Assembly: GCA_950295325.1 (NCBI GenBank)
Contig: OX485803.1
Coordinates: 64,621,554-64,685,553, forward strand
Reading direction: 5' to 3'
From: Polytrichum commune
Taxonomy: Eukaryota; Streptophyta; Polytrichopsida; Polytrichales; Polytrichaceae
Length of the DNA stretch: 64,000 bases
The position numbers were made by a program, and so were the translations under genes. Under the pieces are notes generated by a model, which was given only the letters and a program-made list of their open reading frames with translations, ran no database searches and was not told where the DNA came from. Positions 45,683 to 56,300 of this stretch are shown in pieces. Each line of letters begins with the position of its first letter. The stretch's first letter is position 1.

Positions 45683-46440
45683 CTATAAAGAATTGATATT
45701 CATTGCCAAGAATTGATATCCATTACCAAGAATTGATGAACTATTTGATCAATTGGTTGGATCTCGTGTGTTTAGTTCATTAGATTTGGCTCAAGGTTAT
45801 CATCAAATTTGAATATCAGAAGAAGATGTACTTAAGATTGCATTTAGAGTACCTTTTGGCCATTATTAATTTAAAAAATTGAGTTTTTTAGATTGACCAA
45901 TGCACTTGCAACTTTCCAAAGGGTGATAAATGGATTTTTTCAGCAAAACTTAGGAAAGCTTGTTTTGGTATATCTTGATCATATTTTGGTGTTTTCAAAG
46001 ACACAAGAAGAACATCTTGAACATTTTCACAAAGTATTCAATATACTTCACAAGATTAAATTATATGCTAAGTTGATTAAGTGTCATTTTTTAAAGAGTG
46101 AGTTAGAATACCTTGGCCATGTGGTGGGTTAGGATGGGATTAATGTCGACCCTTGAAAGATTGATACGGTCACTAGATAGGTAAGGCCCAATGATGTAAG
46201 TCAATTGCGGTCATTCTTGGGTCTTAGTAATTATTTCCGTCGATTTATTCAGGGTTATTCAACCTTAGTCGCTCCTTTGATTCATTTCACAAGAAAGGAT
46301 GTGAAGTACATTTGGACTGATCAATGTCAAGAGTCTTTTGAAGAATTAAATATGCATTCACTCACGCGCCCATTCTAAATTTATCATTATTTGGCGAAGA
46401 TTTGAAGTCATATGTGATGTTTCCTTGTTGGGTATAGGGT
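45683..46440 (+). pseudogene. Ty3/Gypsy reverse transcriptase, C-terminal part
   Basis: [20 protein letters not shown] and [10 protein letters not shown] follow the insert, then IAFRVPFGHY, a frameshift, and the open frame 45893-46132: TNALATFQRVINGFF, LVLVYLDHILVFSKTQEEHL, LYAKLIKCHFLKSELEYLGH. The catalytic YxDD box reads YLDH, so the second catalytic aspartate is lost. LRSFLGLSNYFRRFIQGYS and APLIHFTRKD (46205-46295) continue the thumb/connection. A 20-bp unit (CCAAGAATTGATATCCATT) is repeated about three times at 45690-45737. Confidence 0.9.
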
Positions 46441-46720
46441 GATTATTTTATAGAAAGGTAAGCGAGGTGCATTTGAAAGCCGCAAGCTTAAACATGCCAA
46501 AAGAAATTATACCATAGGTGAACAAGAATTAAGAACTATTGTGCATGCCTTATGAACATGCCATTGTTATTTAGAAGGTTCAGAATTTATAGTGATTACA
46601 GAGCCCAATCCATTAACTTGTCTAAAGTCACAACATAATTTATCAAGGCGTCAGGCTCGGTAGTTAGAGTCTTGGAGCAAACTTTTCATTATCGATGGGA
46701 GTATGATCTTAGGAGAAGCA
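46440..46720 (+). pseudogene. Ty3/Gypsy RNase H region
   Basis: FESRKLKHAKRNYTIGEQEL and RTIVHAL, then CYLEGSEFIVITEPNPLTCL, HNLSRRQAR and FHYRWEYDLRRSNVANSLSM are recognisable as the end of Gypsy RNase H and its connection to integrase. The usual TDHNPL motif reads TEPNPL. There are stops at 46553 and 46661 and frame changes. Confidence 0.8.
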
Positions 46721-46899
46721 ATGTCGCCAATTCATTAAGCATGATCTCATTTGATGAAAAACGGATTAGGTTAGCCTTAATGACAAGAAGTGCTTTGAGT
46801 CGTAACTTCCAACCAGTGGCAACCGCCATTGGGCAGAGTACTCCTATGAAGATGACCAACACTAGAAAAAAAAAAACCCTAGGTTCGACAATGAATTCT

Positions 46900-47494
46900 T
46901 TAATAAGATCATTGTAGGGTATGCTTTAGACCCATGGTTTAAGAACTCGGTTAATTTAGCAAAATTGGTCTTCAAAGATGCCATTTGGAGGTGCCAAGAT
47001 GCAATTGTGGTACCTCCAGCGGGCTCCCTTCGTAAAGATATACTCTTTGAATGTCATGATGCTTTTTATAATAGACATATGGGTGTTACGAAGCCCTTGA
47101 AACAAGTTGAGACCAATTTTTGGTGGCCAAAATTGAGGGATGATGTCAAGGATTATGTGAATATAGTGATGTATGTCAACGTAATAAAGCCTCTACTACA
47201 AGAATCGCATGATTATTGCATTCCTTAGAAATTCCAGAAAAGAAGTGAGAATGTGTTAGCCTTGATTTTATCACTGGATTAACTTCCACAAAACAAAGGC
47301 ATGATGCAATATTGGTGTGTGTGAATAAATTGAGCAAGATGGCTCATTTTATAGCCACAATGACCACAGTTACTATAGAAAAAACATCAAGATTATTCAT
47401 AGACTTTGTATATAAGCATCATGGTCTTTCTAGAAAGCTAGTTAGTGATCAAGATACTCCATTTAAAGTTTTGTTACAAGTTTTGAGAACTTGA
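46900..47494 (+). pseudogene. Ty3/Gypsy integrase, truncated
   Basis: PAGSLRKDILFECHDAFYNR, then HMGVTKPLKQVETNFWWPKL and DDVKDYV form the zinc-binding N-terminal part; the expected CxxC is lost (MYVNVIKP). After a frameshift, LDFITGLTSTKQRHDAIL, VCVNKLSKMAHFIATMTTVT, RLFIDFVYKHHGLSRKLVSD and QDTPFK are the catalytic core with its two Asp regions. The sequence then diverges, so the catalytic Glu, C-terminal domain and 3' LTR are absent. Confidence 0.85.
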
Positions 47495-49300
47495 AGATTC
47501 ATCACACTCAATGGTTTGAACTTTCAATAAACCTATCAACTCCAAACCTCAAGTTCCCGAAATAGCAAGGTCAAATCTCTCAACTATAGTTCTAGTTGAA
47601 AAGGGACCTAATGCCAACTATTGCCCCTATACTACTTTAGTATATATACTTTCCTAGAAGTTGGCATTAGTATCTAGAACAATGCATTCCATGTATACAT
47701 AACGATAGTGTTTTATGTTCTAGATACTCATGCTTTTGAGGTACTCTACTTTACATAATACTACTTCATCAATTTTACAAGTAATTCACATACAACTATA
47801 CTGTCACTTAATATTTAGAGTTACATAATGCTATAAGTTTTTACTTATAACTAGCTAATATATCAATAATGAATTTCATGTTATAAAATGTTGGGATAAT
47901 GTCTAAACTTTTATCTTTTGTGTGTGTGTGTGTGTGTCTATATATATAAAATTAAAATGTGGAGGTCACCTTCAACCCTCAGCCTTAGACGGTGTAACCC
48001 GCTGCTGACCGGTTTACACAGACACTACATCTATCCAAATTAGCCTACTTATAAACTTATAAACTTGAAGGTGGTCTAATGCATATTGCTCCTAACATGA
48101 TGTTTCCTCTTAGTGAATCTCGGAGGAGAAAGTGCCCTAAGTTTTCAAGCTTATGTTCCCCTGAATCCTAATGTCGAGGTTAAGTGTCTCAAAGACACTC
48201 CATTCAATATCTTTCATGGTTTGGATACTTAGTCCCGTTCCTATCTTCTCATATATTCTAAGTATGCTTTATTAAGAGAGTATGTAGCTTTGATAGGTCT
48301 CAAGTATACTTCCTCACTAATGCAAGTTCCATTAGGAAGTACTTGATTATGTAAATTTACATATCTCAACTATCCATCAAGTATATGTTACTTTCATCAA
48401 AGTCATTGATCATTCTCTTCTATCATTCATTTGTAATTCCAATCTCATAAATCCAATGTTCCTATATTTCCTATGTAATATTCTCAATTATCCACAATCC
48501 TCTTTAACTTGATGAATTGAGATCTTAATTGAGTATGTGACGGTGATGATGAAGATCCCGATTTTGTCTCCTCTTTTGAATCCTTGCTCCTCCGCTAACC
48601 AGTCCCGTGTTGGTCTCCAACTCCACCTGTGCTCGGAAACTCTTTATAGGTAATACCCCTTTTCTCAATTTCCAAGTTTCCTAAATTATGTTGCTCTTTC
48701 GTATTCTCTTTGAGATTCTATGAAAACATCATCTGCCAAATCTTTTGTGTGAAACTCTTAATTTACACTTGATTGGCCCTTCTAGTTGTTCGGCCGTTCC
48801 TCAAGTTTCTTTGGAGTCCGTATGAATTTCTGGCAATCTTTATATATTTTCTCTAATTTTGTCCATCTTGTAAATCCGAAGAGTTTAGCTCAATTCCCCT
48901 TTTTGGGATTCATTTGGCCTTTCTTTGATCCTCCAAATTTCTTCATCCCTATCATTCTAATTTTTGTTGCTCATAAGTTTGTTCGAGTGGTTTCCCACTA
49001 TCTATTTTCCCAAGTTTGTTCGAGTAGTCTCCCACTTTGGTTTGACACTCCACGTTTGATCGCCTCGTAGCAAATGAAGTATGATAGGGCCCTCAACTTG
49101 GCCTCTTTATATAGTGTTTTAAATCTACCAATTGTCCAATTTCCTCAAATATCAGTTTCGGCTATAAATAGCTCTGTATCTAAAAATATCCTGAATTCAA
49201 ACGTCCTAATCTAAATGCTAGTAATCTACCACCTTTGATATGTTCTAACTAGGTACATATATTTTGGTTGAAAGTTCATTCATCTATATCCATTGATCTA
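47495..49300. other. Gene-free stretch
   Basis: No supported gene. The 94-codon ORF at 48786-49070 is Phe/Pro-rich and unrecognised. A (TG)n/(TA)n repeat lies at 47919-47948. Confidence 0.5.
47919..47948. repeat. (TG)n-(TA)n compound microsatellite
   Basis: About ten TG units then CTATATATATA. Confidence 0.9.
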
Positions 49301-49305
49301 ATTTA

Positions 49306-50104
49306 TGTTGTGAAGGTGGGAAATCAGGTAGACAGTGCAGCAACATAACAATGCAAAATGAAAAGTGAAGGTCCTCAGGAAGAGGCCTCCTTTATATACT
49401 ATGAGTACATACATAGTAGTCATAAAGAGTCTGACAGATACTCCTGACTTCCTAGTTCAAATGGCGGCTTCCCTCCTTAATGCTCGGCAGTTGGGATAGA
49501 CGTCCAGCTCCTCCTCGGACCCTGGACCAGGCTAATTAGGACTGGTGGCTCCTAATTAAGCCTTTGCTAATCTCGAGGTTGCTACATGGCCATCTACCTC
49601 TACAGTGTAGATGCCTACCTCTACAACAATTTCTAACACGTGTTCTAATTCAAGTGCCTCTTCGACTCTCGGGTCGTTCCCAGCCGTTCTCAACTCGTTC
49701 TCGGCCCGTTCCCGCAGTCGTTGTTCCCGAGCCTCGCCCGCTTTCGGTCCGTTCCCCTCGTCATTCCTGAGCCTCGCTTGCTCCCGGTCCGTTCCCATTG
49801 TCCCCCGGGCCTCTCGGTGACGCGTGGCAACCTACAGCTGCCGGCCCTAAGTCACTTCGTCGGCCCTTGGTCACTTCAGTTCCAGTCTTCTCTCCCGCTC
49901 TTTGTCTTCGGTGCGGGACCTTCTCTCCCGCTCTCCATCTTCGGTGCGGGACCTCAGCTCCTCTCGCTCCTGATCCCCTCTCCACTCCGCTGCGGGTGCG
50001 GTGCGGTCCTTGATCTCCTGTGGCTCTACATAAAACTGTATCGCATTTTGTAATTTTAAAATCAATGCACTTGTAGTTTATATCTGACATTAGCCATCAT
50101 CACA
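49306..50104 (+). mobile_element. Probable solo LTR, GC-rich
   Basis: It starts TGTTGTGAAGG and ends CATCATCACA, with short inverted termini, and is flanked by ATTTA (49301-49305) and ATTTT (50105-50109), four of five bases matching. The interior switches sharply from AT-rich to GC-rich at about 49440 and back at 50040, with CGTTCCC-type repeats (GTCGTTCCC, CCCGTTCCC, GTCCGTTCCC) and two copies of CTTCGGTGCGGGACCT (49907 and 49939). The ORFs on both strands here are compositional. No primer site or coding region adjoins it. Confidence 0.45.
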
Positions 50105-50213
50105 ATTTTGGACCCAAAGTCCATTTGTAGAGTAAAGTGTTTGATAATCTTATTGTGTATTGTTTGTGCGAGGAGTTGGTAGTATGGTACTTCCTGTGGG
50201 AGCACAAGTGGTT

Positions 50214-50236
50214 TTATTCTTATTCTTATTCTTATT
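50214..50236. repeat. (TTATTC)n microsatellite
   Basis: About four hexanucleotide units. Confidence 0.8.
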
Positions 50237-50439
50237 TATTTAGTTGGGAAGGGGGGATCCTTGTAGGCAATAGTGGGACTTTATTTGTCTTTTTATATTA
50301 TATAATGAGTTGTTTGCGTAGATTCTATAAATTCAACAATTGGAAAAAAAAAACAAAAAAAAACCCTGTTGTGAAATTACCATGAAATTTACAACACAAA
50401 ATTATCATGTGGCAAATTTGAGCAGCGAAGGTTTTACAT

Positions 50440-50870
50440 ATTGTAGTTTAGATTTTGGGGACAACAAAATCCAAGGGAAACACTCAAGGAAGACTCAAAA
50501 TGTGATTTTTAAGTCATCTAGGTGACTCAAATAAGATTTATAAGGACAATGTTAGGTTTATTTCATATTATTTAGGACTTTGACTGACCTTTCATACATT
50601 CAAACCAAGAAATTCAAAAGTCTATTAATCACAACATATGTATTTGTGATAGTCTCTTAGTCTCACACTATTTTACCTAGGCAACAGTCTGGCAATAAGT
50701 TCATTTAACTCGGACCTTGTGTGGTGCACAAGCAGAAGCACAATCATTATCAATAGTCTTGCAATAAGTATGTCATTTTTGTCTCTTTACCAAAGCCAAT
50801 GGCCCTTTGGTGTGGTCAATAGTCTTGAATTGATTAGCCTTTCTAATGTAACTTGAATTGGCAATGCAAT
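50440..50870 (+). repeat. Dispersed repeat DR3, copy 2
   Basis: Same orientation and order of blocks as 22310-22760; the best preserved part is GGTGCACAAGC through ACCAAAGCCAATGGCCCTTT. Insertions and deletions of up to tens of bases separate the copies. Confidence 0.6.
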
Positions 50871-52491
50871 CACCCACATAGGATTTATAATATTCCTTAA
50901 TTAATTGTTAATTAATTACACCGTCATGCATTTCTCTATACCTCTTCATCAATTGAGTGTTATAAGGATCCATTGCATAGGACAATAGGCCAAATCAATA
51001 CTCAAGTTAGAGGTCCATAGTCTTGGTTCATTTATACCACCTTTTTAATCTTAGATTAAACCTAATAACTCTTTGCATGAACACATTTTCATTTTAGTTT
51101 ATTTATTTCATAATTAACTTGTAGCTATTCAAGACATTTGATTGGTTGTGTTGATCATCATAACTAGAATCACACAAAGTTTGCAATACCATACATCAAG
51201 GTAACTTAATCACATCCAGGTAAGTATTTAACACTTACTAGTATTTAATATCTAAGGGTCAAATCTCCTTCCACTAGAGATTACTTTACTCTTTGCAAAC
51301 AATATTATTGCATAGCCACCCTTACAAATTGTGCCAAAGGTTAGGAAGGAAGAATAAAAAGGACGTCCACAACAATAACCATACATTGGTTTTTTTAAGC
51401 CTTCTTTGGGCCAGCCAAGCACTTCAACATTCACAGACAAAGATCAACTGTCTACGAATTTCATAAACTCATCTAGGTAATTAATTGCTTTGAAAACAAA
51501 AATTCACCTCTCTTCCCCATTATTCACTCTATGAGATTAACACACTAATGTTGATGTTCCTTACAAATCAACAAGTAATTATAATGATACCCCAAAAAAT
51601 AGTTACAACATATAAAGAGTCTTTGTTGTCAGTCCATATTCACCAAGACCGTAGTTTCAAATCATAAATTTTCCGGGTGTTTGGGATACAAGAGAAAAGA
51701 GCAACCAAAGCCGAGGAATTACTCCCTGATAACGTATGTGCTCACAAGACCAACCCAATTGCTTTGGCTTCATCCATAGGATAATAACGAGTCGTTCCAA
51801 CTCTCTTATTAGATGCCGTAGTTTAGGCTTGCAACAACATCTCCATCGCTTCACATGCATAGAGGCTACAGTCTTGAGCAAGAATTTCAACAAATGATAC
51901 CACATTCAAGGCCCAAGGGTTCAACCTTTGCTAGTTGAGTAAATTAGATCACAACCAAACTTCAACAAAAAAAGTTGGGCAAGAAAAAATACCATCAAAT
52001 ACACTCACCCTGGAGGTAGTAAAACTATTCAAATATCAAGGCAATTGACTTACAATTAGGTATCAAACACAAAAATTCAAGTTGGGTTTGAATTTTGATT
52101 CAATTCAAGTTGACTAAAAAAATCATATAATTCAACAGAGTTATGATATCACAAGAAATACATTATGAGCCCATCTTGCTACATAGAATGACTCTAAGGT
52201 TCAAAAACACAACAAAATAACTACCCAACTTAGAATTGAGTAATCTCTCCTCCCATCTTAAACTTATGATTACAACACATATGCTTTGATCCCCCTCTTA
52301 ACGGATAATTGGAAATTAAATTACATTATATCCGACCATAGTCACCTTGGATGGCTTCCAATTGCGCAAAACATCAGACAATTGCTTTGTAATTTAAGAA
52401 CCATATATCTATTGCTTAAGTCCAAAAGTATAATTTCTCTTCAAGAAGCTAAGTCTTTCCATAATCAAGAAAATCATCAAAGTTTTTGGAC

Positions 52492-52522
<31 letters not shown>

Positions 52523-53119
52523 TTCAAACCCACACACCTCTTTCAATCATACCATAGTCCTTCCATTAGCTACTTCTTGATATCAACTCTATGGCCAATT
52601 CATACTTACTTCAATGAACTTTCCTAGTTCAGTTAATTAGGCTAGAAAATTAATCAATTTAAAAAAAAATCACACCACACACACCTATGTAATAATTCTT
52701 CTTAGCACGTGTAAGAGAGAGGTCTCCAATGGCATTTCCAACATGTTGAGAGTTACATGAAACACCAAACATTTACAAATGTCAATAACTATCAATTTGT
52801 GTAAAAGTCTTGTGAAACAACGTGTGAACAATTATTGACATGACACCTTAGGATATGGCTAGAAAACAAAAACCTACCTGCAGCAAAAAAATTAGGGTAG
52901 GTTTTCCTACTAGTGCAATATGTGGAATTTTGGAACTAAGGAATTGGGACGTAGAGTAAGGTTGTTTTGTGTGGAACTTTGCTCTCTACCAATCCCATTG
53001 CTTGAATACAATGGGACTTACAAAACACAACGTAGTGTAAAGCAACCCTTAGACGAAAGAGAAATTTTCATCTTGGTAATGTATAAGATACTTGTATGAG
53101 ATACAAATATAATAAGGAA
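50871..53119. other. Gene-free stretch
   Basis: No supported gene. AT-rich; (GA)n at 52494-52522. ORFs are short and unrecognised. It may continue the DR3-related element, since both DR3 copies are followed by CA/AT-rich DNA, but I see no colinear match. Confidence 0.45.
52494..52522. repeat. (GA)n microsatellite
   Basis: About fourteen GA units. Confidence 0.9.
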
Positions 53120-53230
53120 ATTGGTTATGGCCTTCTGGATGTTAGATTTTCTAATCACCTAGTACTAATTGCGTGTTTAGGTAATATCCTTGCAGAAGTA
53201 TGCTAATCAAAAAATGTATTTTTTTAGTCC
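53120..53230 (+). repeat. Dispersed repeat DR1, 3' fragment
   Basis: TTCTAATCACCTAGTACTAA, then TTGCGTGTTTAGGTAATATC, matches positions 25-75 of the window and the 26.1 kb copy. Confidence 0.55.
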
Positions 53231-53262
53231 ACATACCCAAGTGATCAATACAACTGGAATCA

Positions 53263-53287
53263 GGGGGGAGGGGGGGAGGGGGGGGGG
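53263..53287 (+). repeat. G-rich run with quadruplex potential
   Basis: Three tracts of six or more G separated by single A bases. Confidence 0.8.
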
Positions 53288-53289
53288 AC

Positions 53290-54620
53290 ACTAAACACAA
53301 CATGTAGGTGTACAAAAGGGTATTCAATGAGAGTTTGGCTTATAAACTATACACATGGGATGGATGTAGTTCCACCTAGTTTTGCAAAAATAAATAGGGC
53401 AAAATGAATTTTGGGGGAGAGGTAAGTGTTCTTTAAGGGCCCCCTGAGGATTTTCACATGAGAAGTTCATGTCATCCAACTATGCTTATACTCCCAAAAA
53501 AATCATATGTGTTCATACCTGAAGCAATCCAAGATCATAAATGAACATATATGTACACGAGGAAGTTCCATTTTTTCACCTTGAATCTACTACACTTTAT
53601 GCACAAAATTAATACAATTCACCCTAGGAATTCAAAATTGTCATACACTTTCATAAGACTATCATGCGATTTATGATTTGTATGTCGTGAAAGTTTTTTG
53701 TATGTAAAGGGATTTTCAAATAACAAGTCTTATGTACATGTGGCTCCCACTTTCAAAGAAGAGTCCCCCCCTTTGGCGGAATTCACCAATCAAGTCGATA
53801 TACACATCCATTAATGCAAAATAATCAATCAAACGATTACCAAGTCACATAATGTTGATGCAAATAAAACTAATGATGACTCCTTGATGTGGAAATAAGC
53901 CATTTGATTGCAATTGGAGTGCAGATAAGATGATCTCACTTTACTTATGAATCAATCCGCTAGAGTCCTATCGCCATTCATTTGCCTATGAAACTTCTCT
54001 AGCTAGATGTCACATTTGCAAAATTTCTTGACGAAATAAGAGGCGATTCCTCCTTAATTGAATTCCCTTTTATACTCCCTTTAGATCCATTATTCTCTAA
54101 TGTTGGAGTTGGAACTCTTATATAATCCTCTCAAAGTAAGAGGCTTTTTGAAGCCATGCTGATAAAAGTGTAGAATGAGAATCTAAATATGGATTGATCT
54201 TCATGTGTGTATTTGTACATTTCTAACATATAAGGTAAATGATCCCTAAACCGACCATTTAAGAGCCAAGGGTTGCTTTTCGGATTAAACTTTAATGAAA
54301 GTATTCTTTATACATAGAAAAGAAGATATGAATATGAATGCAAAAACTTGTAATACTTTAAGTCTTTTCAAAATTAGTTATGAAATTTTTAAGTTGGAAT
54401 GACACATATGGTTCTAAAACCCACCCCTCCCAAATGTACACTACAGGGACATTATACATGCCAATCGGATCAACCAACATCATGTGAAATCTACGAGATC
54501 AGTTTTAGAATGGGGTTGGTTTTAAAACCTTCTCTAGATTTTTACGTGGCCCTCATGCCCCTTACGATCCCCCATCCATTGGATGCTCATGGCCTTTTAG
54601 TTACCAACGCTCTTGAGGAT
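53290..54620. other. Gene-free stretch
   Basis: No supported gene and no clear repeat borders. AT-rich with short ORFs. Confidence 0.5.
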
Positions 54621-54631
54621 TGGACCACGCC

Positions 54632-55106
54632 AGAGCCCAACATTGGGTGCCCATGCCCATGCCCACCCATGCCCATGGGTTTTGGGTGGGCATGGGTGCG
54701 ATATTATGTTCATGGGCAGGCATGGGTGGGCGTGGGTGCGATATTATTTTTCATGGGTGGGCATGGGCTATAGCAAAGCATATTGAATGAGCTCTCATTC
54801 AAATGCTTTCGACGGTTGCATGGAGGACCGGACTGTGTTACATGCTGGATTACTCTACTAACCCCTTATGACTTTCTCTTCTCAAAGTAGTGAAGTTGAA
54901 AGCTCCAAAATACAAAAGCCACTGGGCAAGGTTGACTACATTGGCACAATTTTTGAATACATGGGCACAATTTGAATAGCATGGGTGGGCATGGGTGGGC
55001 ATGAGTGGACACATGTCATGCTATGGGTGGGCATGGGTGGGCATAGGTCGTTGCTGATGGTCATGGTCTGGGTATGGGTACAAATTCGAAGGGAAATGTT
55101 GGGCTC
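54632..55106. mobile_element. Short TIR element carrying a GGGCATGGGT minisatellite
   Basis: The left end AGAGCCCAACATTGGG and the right end ATGTTGGGCTC are inverted repeats of about 12 bp. A perfect 11-bp direct repeat TGGACCACGCC brackets it (54621-54631 and 55107-55117). An 11-bp duplication fits Mutator-like elements, although the TIR is short. The interior holds two blocks of GGGCATGGGT units (54645-54775, partly inverted at its start, and 54978-55050), with GTGCGATATTAT repeated at 54688 and 54737. It has no gene; the ORFs here are translations of the minisatellite. Confidence 0.6.
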
Positions 55107-55639
55107 TGGACCACGCCCATTGATCTTGAAGCCTCGCCTTTGTTCCCAAGGACCTTCCATGCATTTCCAAAGTCTAAGAGACATGTTCCCATGGTATTGA
55201 ACATGTTCCCAAAGATTGAGTTGCATTCTCATAGTGCATGAGGGATGAGAATTTCGTCTCCCTCTCTCCCATTGCACCTTCCTCGCCCTTTTTCCCCAAG
55301 CTCTCAACAATGATCCCTCTAATAACCTTAACTTCCAATGCATCACCGTACACCATTTATGGTATTGAGTGTCATTTTCTATTTGGAATTACACACATGC
55401 AATAACGGCTTAATTTAGAATTTAGTATTTAATAGAAAAGGTTGAATAAGTTGTTTGGTCATTATAGAATACAAATGAATATACTTGGTACAATATTACA
55501 TCCTTAGTAAATAGTTGTGGCACTACATAAGTCCAAATAGTAAGTGACACTAAATACCATAATCAATGTAGTGCCTCACATTTGCTCTACTAGGACAAAT
55601 GCCTCAACGATGTTCAAATACTTCTTTATCAAGACTAAA
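55107..55639. other. Gene-free stretch
   Basis: No supported gene. The 136-codon minus ORF at 54936-55346 mixes minisatellite with unrecognised sequence. Confidence 0.45.
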
Positions 55640-56300
55640 GAATTCATTTTTAATTTTTTGGAGTGTTTGAACCAAAAAGACAATGTGAATTAAAAGAAAA
55701 TATATATCAACGTTACACAAACATGTGATACACATAGACCAGCATGAGCAAATATTAACTACATTGTGTATGGTAAATAATGTGGGCATATTTATAGTGT
55801 GACTAACCCTTTGATGCACTACAATGTGGTCTGCACACAACTCACCATTTACACAATCGCGCATTAAAATAGCGTGGAACATTACATTTGCGGCAATTTT
55901 TCCTTTGCATCCATTCTCTCTACATATCTGTCCTACCTAGGCGCGTTTTATGGAACTTATATTATTCATATATATCAAGATTTGCAAATTATTTATACTT
56001 TAAGATAGGTAAAATCAAACAAGGGCAAGTTTGGGGAAATGGTTATAATGGAAGTCTCTTTTTATAGTGATAAAAGTAATTTAATCTTAAGTTTGAAATT
56101 TCCCAAATATGATAGGTGTGAACATGATCTCACTTTGTTGAATGTCTCTCAAATGCACACTATATTCCATCTAATAAAAATGCTTTAACCTACAATGTAA
56201 ACCTCCAATGTTGTATACAGTGAGTTAGAATACAATGTGCATCCACACTAGTATCCCCAAATTATGCTTTTAGGGTTGGTTTCAGTGTGGCTAACAACAC
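55640..56300 (+). repeat. Dispersed repeat DR2, copy 2 (uninterrupted)
   Basis: It is colinear with the DR2 copy at 33.1-35.2 kb but without the 1.37-kb insertion: TTGAATGTCTCTCAAATGCA (about 56138-56157) spans the site at which the other copy is split. Confidence 0.7.

Larger units (their letters stand above)
40520..47494 (+). mobile_element. Ty3/Gypsy LTR retrotransposon, truncated and interrupted
   Basis: The order is 5' LTR remnant, primer-binding site, gag, protease, reverse transcriptase, RNase H, integrase, which is the Ty3/Gypsy order (integrase after RT). It is interrupted by solo-LTR-like insertions at 41896-43466 and 44241-45677. The 3' end is lost: the integrase stops after the second catalytic region at about 47490 and no 3' LTR is present. 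Multiple stops and frameshifts throughout show it is old. The RNase H and chromatin-proximal motifs are chromovirus-like, but I do not assign a lineage. Confidence 0.9.

Noticed and set aside
49556-50090. Several overlapping ORFs on both strands rich in Arg, Ser and Pro
   Set aside because: The GC-rich block has few stop codons in any frame, contains short repeats, and sits in a probable LTR.
54936-55346. 136-codon minus-strand ORF with His/Met/Pro repeats
   Set aside because: Its C-terminal half is a translated GGGCATGGGT minisatellite and its N-terminal half matches nothing.
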